This document shows, piece after piece, positions 5,639 through 5,861 of a stretch of 5,861 nucleotides of DNA. Numbering within the stretch: position 1 is the stretch's first letter; each line of letters opens with the position of its first letter. The position numbers and the translations under genes were made by a program. The stretch comes from Nitrospira sp. (lineage in GTDB: Bacteria; Nitrospirota; Nitrospiria; Nitrospirales; Nitrospiraceae), in the NCBI GenBank assembly GCA_016873525.1, contig VGXD01000142.1, positions 1 to 5,861 on the forward strand, read 5' to 3'. The notes below the pieces were generated by a model. That model was not told the origin of the DNA. It did no database searches and was given only the letters and a program-made list of their open reading frames with translations.

Positions 5639-5861
5639 TCAGAGGGCCGCAACCGCGTCCTTCACGACCTTGGCAACCTTGGCCAGGATGTCGGCTTCAT
5701 TCGGCAGGTCGAGGATGTCGTCTTCCGGCACAGTGATGAACTTCCGATTGGCCCCTTTGGTGAGCGAGATCAGAAACAGGCTGTTGGACGGCGTGACCGG
5801 AATGACGACTTGCACCGCCGGGTCGATCCCGCGCACCAGTTCGAGGAACTTCTGTTTGCCC
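5639..5861 (-). CDS. Small protein of unknown function, 3' part (5' end beyond window)
   Basis: The frame is open to the right edge, giving 73 codons plus a stop (first whole codon at 5860). It opens GKQKFLELVRGIDPAVQVVI, followed by a TPSNSLFLISLTKGANRK segment, then ITVPEDDILDLPNEADIL and a helical AKVAKVVKDAVAAL tail. I do not recognise it. A GTG at 5836 is a formal start, but the residues before it (KFLELVRGIDP) read as part of the same protein, so the true start probably lies past 5861, perhaps only slightly. There is no membrane segment or signal. It is 46 nt upstream of the MBL-fold gene on the same strand and probably in the same transcript. Confidence 0.6.
   Translation of the reverse strand, partial: GKQKFLELVRGIDPAVQVVIPVTPSNSLFLISLTKGANRKFITVPEDDILDLPNEADILAKVAKVVKDAVAAL

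Overview
The window is GC-rich, densely packed bacterial DNA. It has no RNA gene, no CRISPR array and no insertion sequence that I can see. Two intergenic stretches are built from short degenerate tandem words (AGTC-N-GAA-R-GTC, and GTGA-A units 14 bp apart). From memory, the style, the protein types and these filler repeats fit a Nitrospira-like (Nitrospirota) genome, but no marker gene here proves it.

Left part (1-1628, minus strand): the 5' 542 codons of a type I restriction endonuclease R subunit (hsdR). The frame is open and continuous up to the left edge, so the gene is cut by the window, not broken. All expected N-terminal and first-helicase-lobe motifs are present. Its 116-bp upstream gap holds a good promoter candidate (TTGACA-17-GAGAAT) whose spacer contains the near-palindrome ACTGAGATCAGT. 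The partner hsdM and hsdS genes are not in the window and would be expected further left.

Middle (1745-2646): two divergent small genes. On the minus strand is a DCC-family (DUF393) thiol-disulfide-oxidoreductase-like protein with a YDGECRLC motif. On the plus strand is a 132-residue, four-helix membrane protein of unknown function. The only visible promoter of the membrane protein ends 7 nt before its ATG, which predicts a leaderless mRNA.

Convergent junction (2607-2697): three direct and two inverted copies of a 12-bp word form a long hairpin between the membrane-protein gene and the next minus-strand gene. It probably ends transcription from both sides, and the repeat runs into the end of the membrane-protein gene.

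Right part (2695-5861, minus strand): a tight gene row read right to left. It contains the 3' end of a small unknown protein, a metallo-beta-lactamase-fold protein that has lost most canonical metal ligands, a six-repeat TPR protein, a 146-residue acidic unknown protein and a SAM-dependent O-methyltransferase. Two of the junctions are 4-nt stop/start overlaps (GTGA, ATGA), so the middle genes are probably translationally coupled. The combination of degenerate MBL fold, 40-residue-period TPR scaffold, unknown acidic protein and O-methyltransferase is the best candidate here for an undescribed functional module. Its substrate cannot be read from the sequence.
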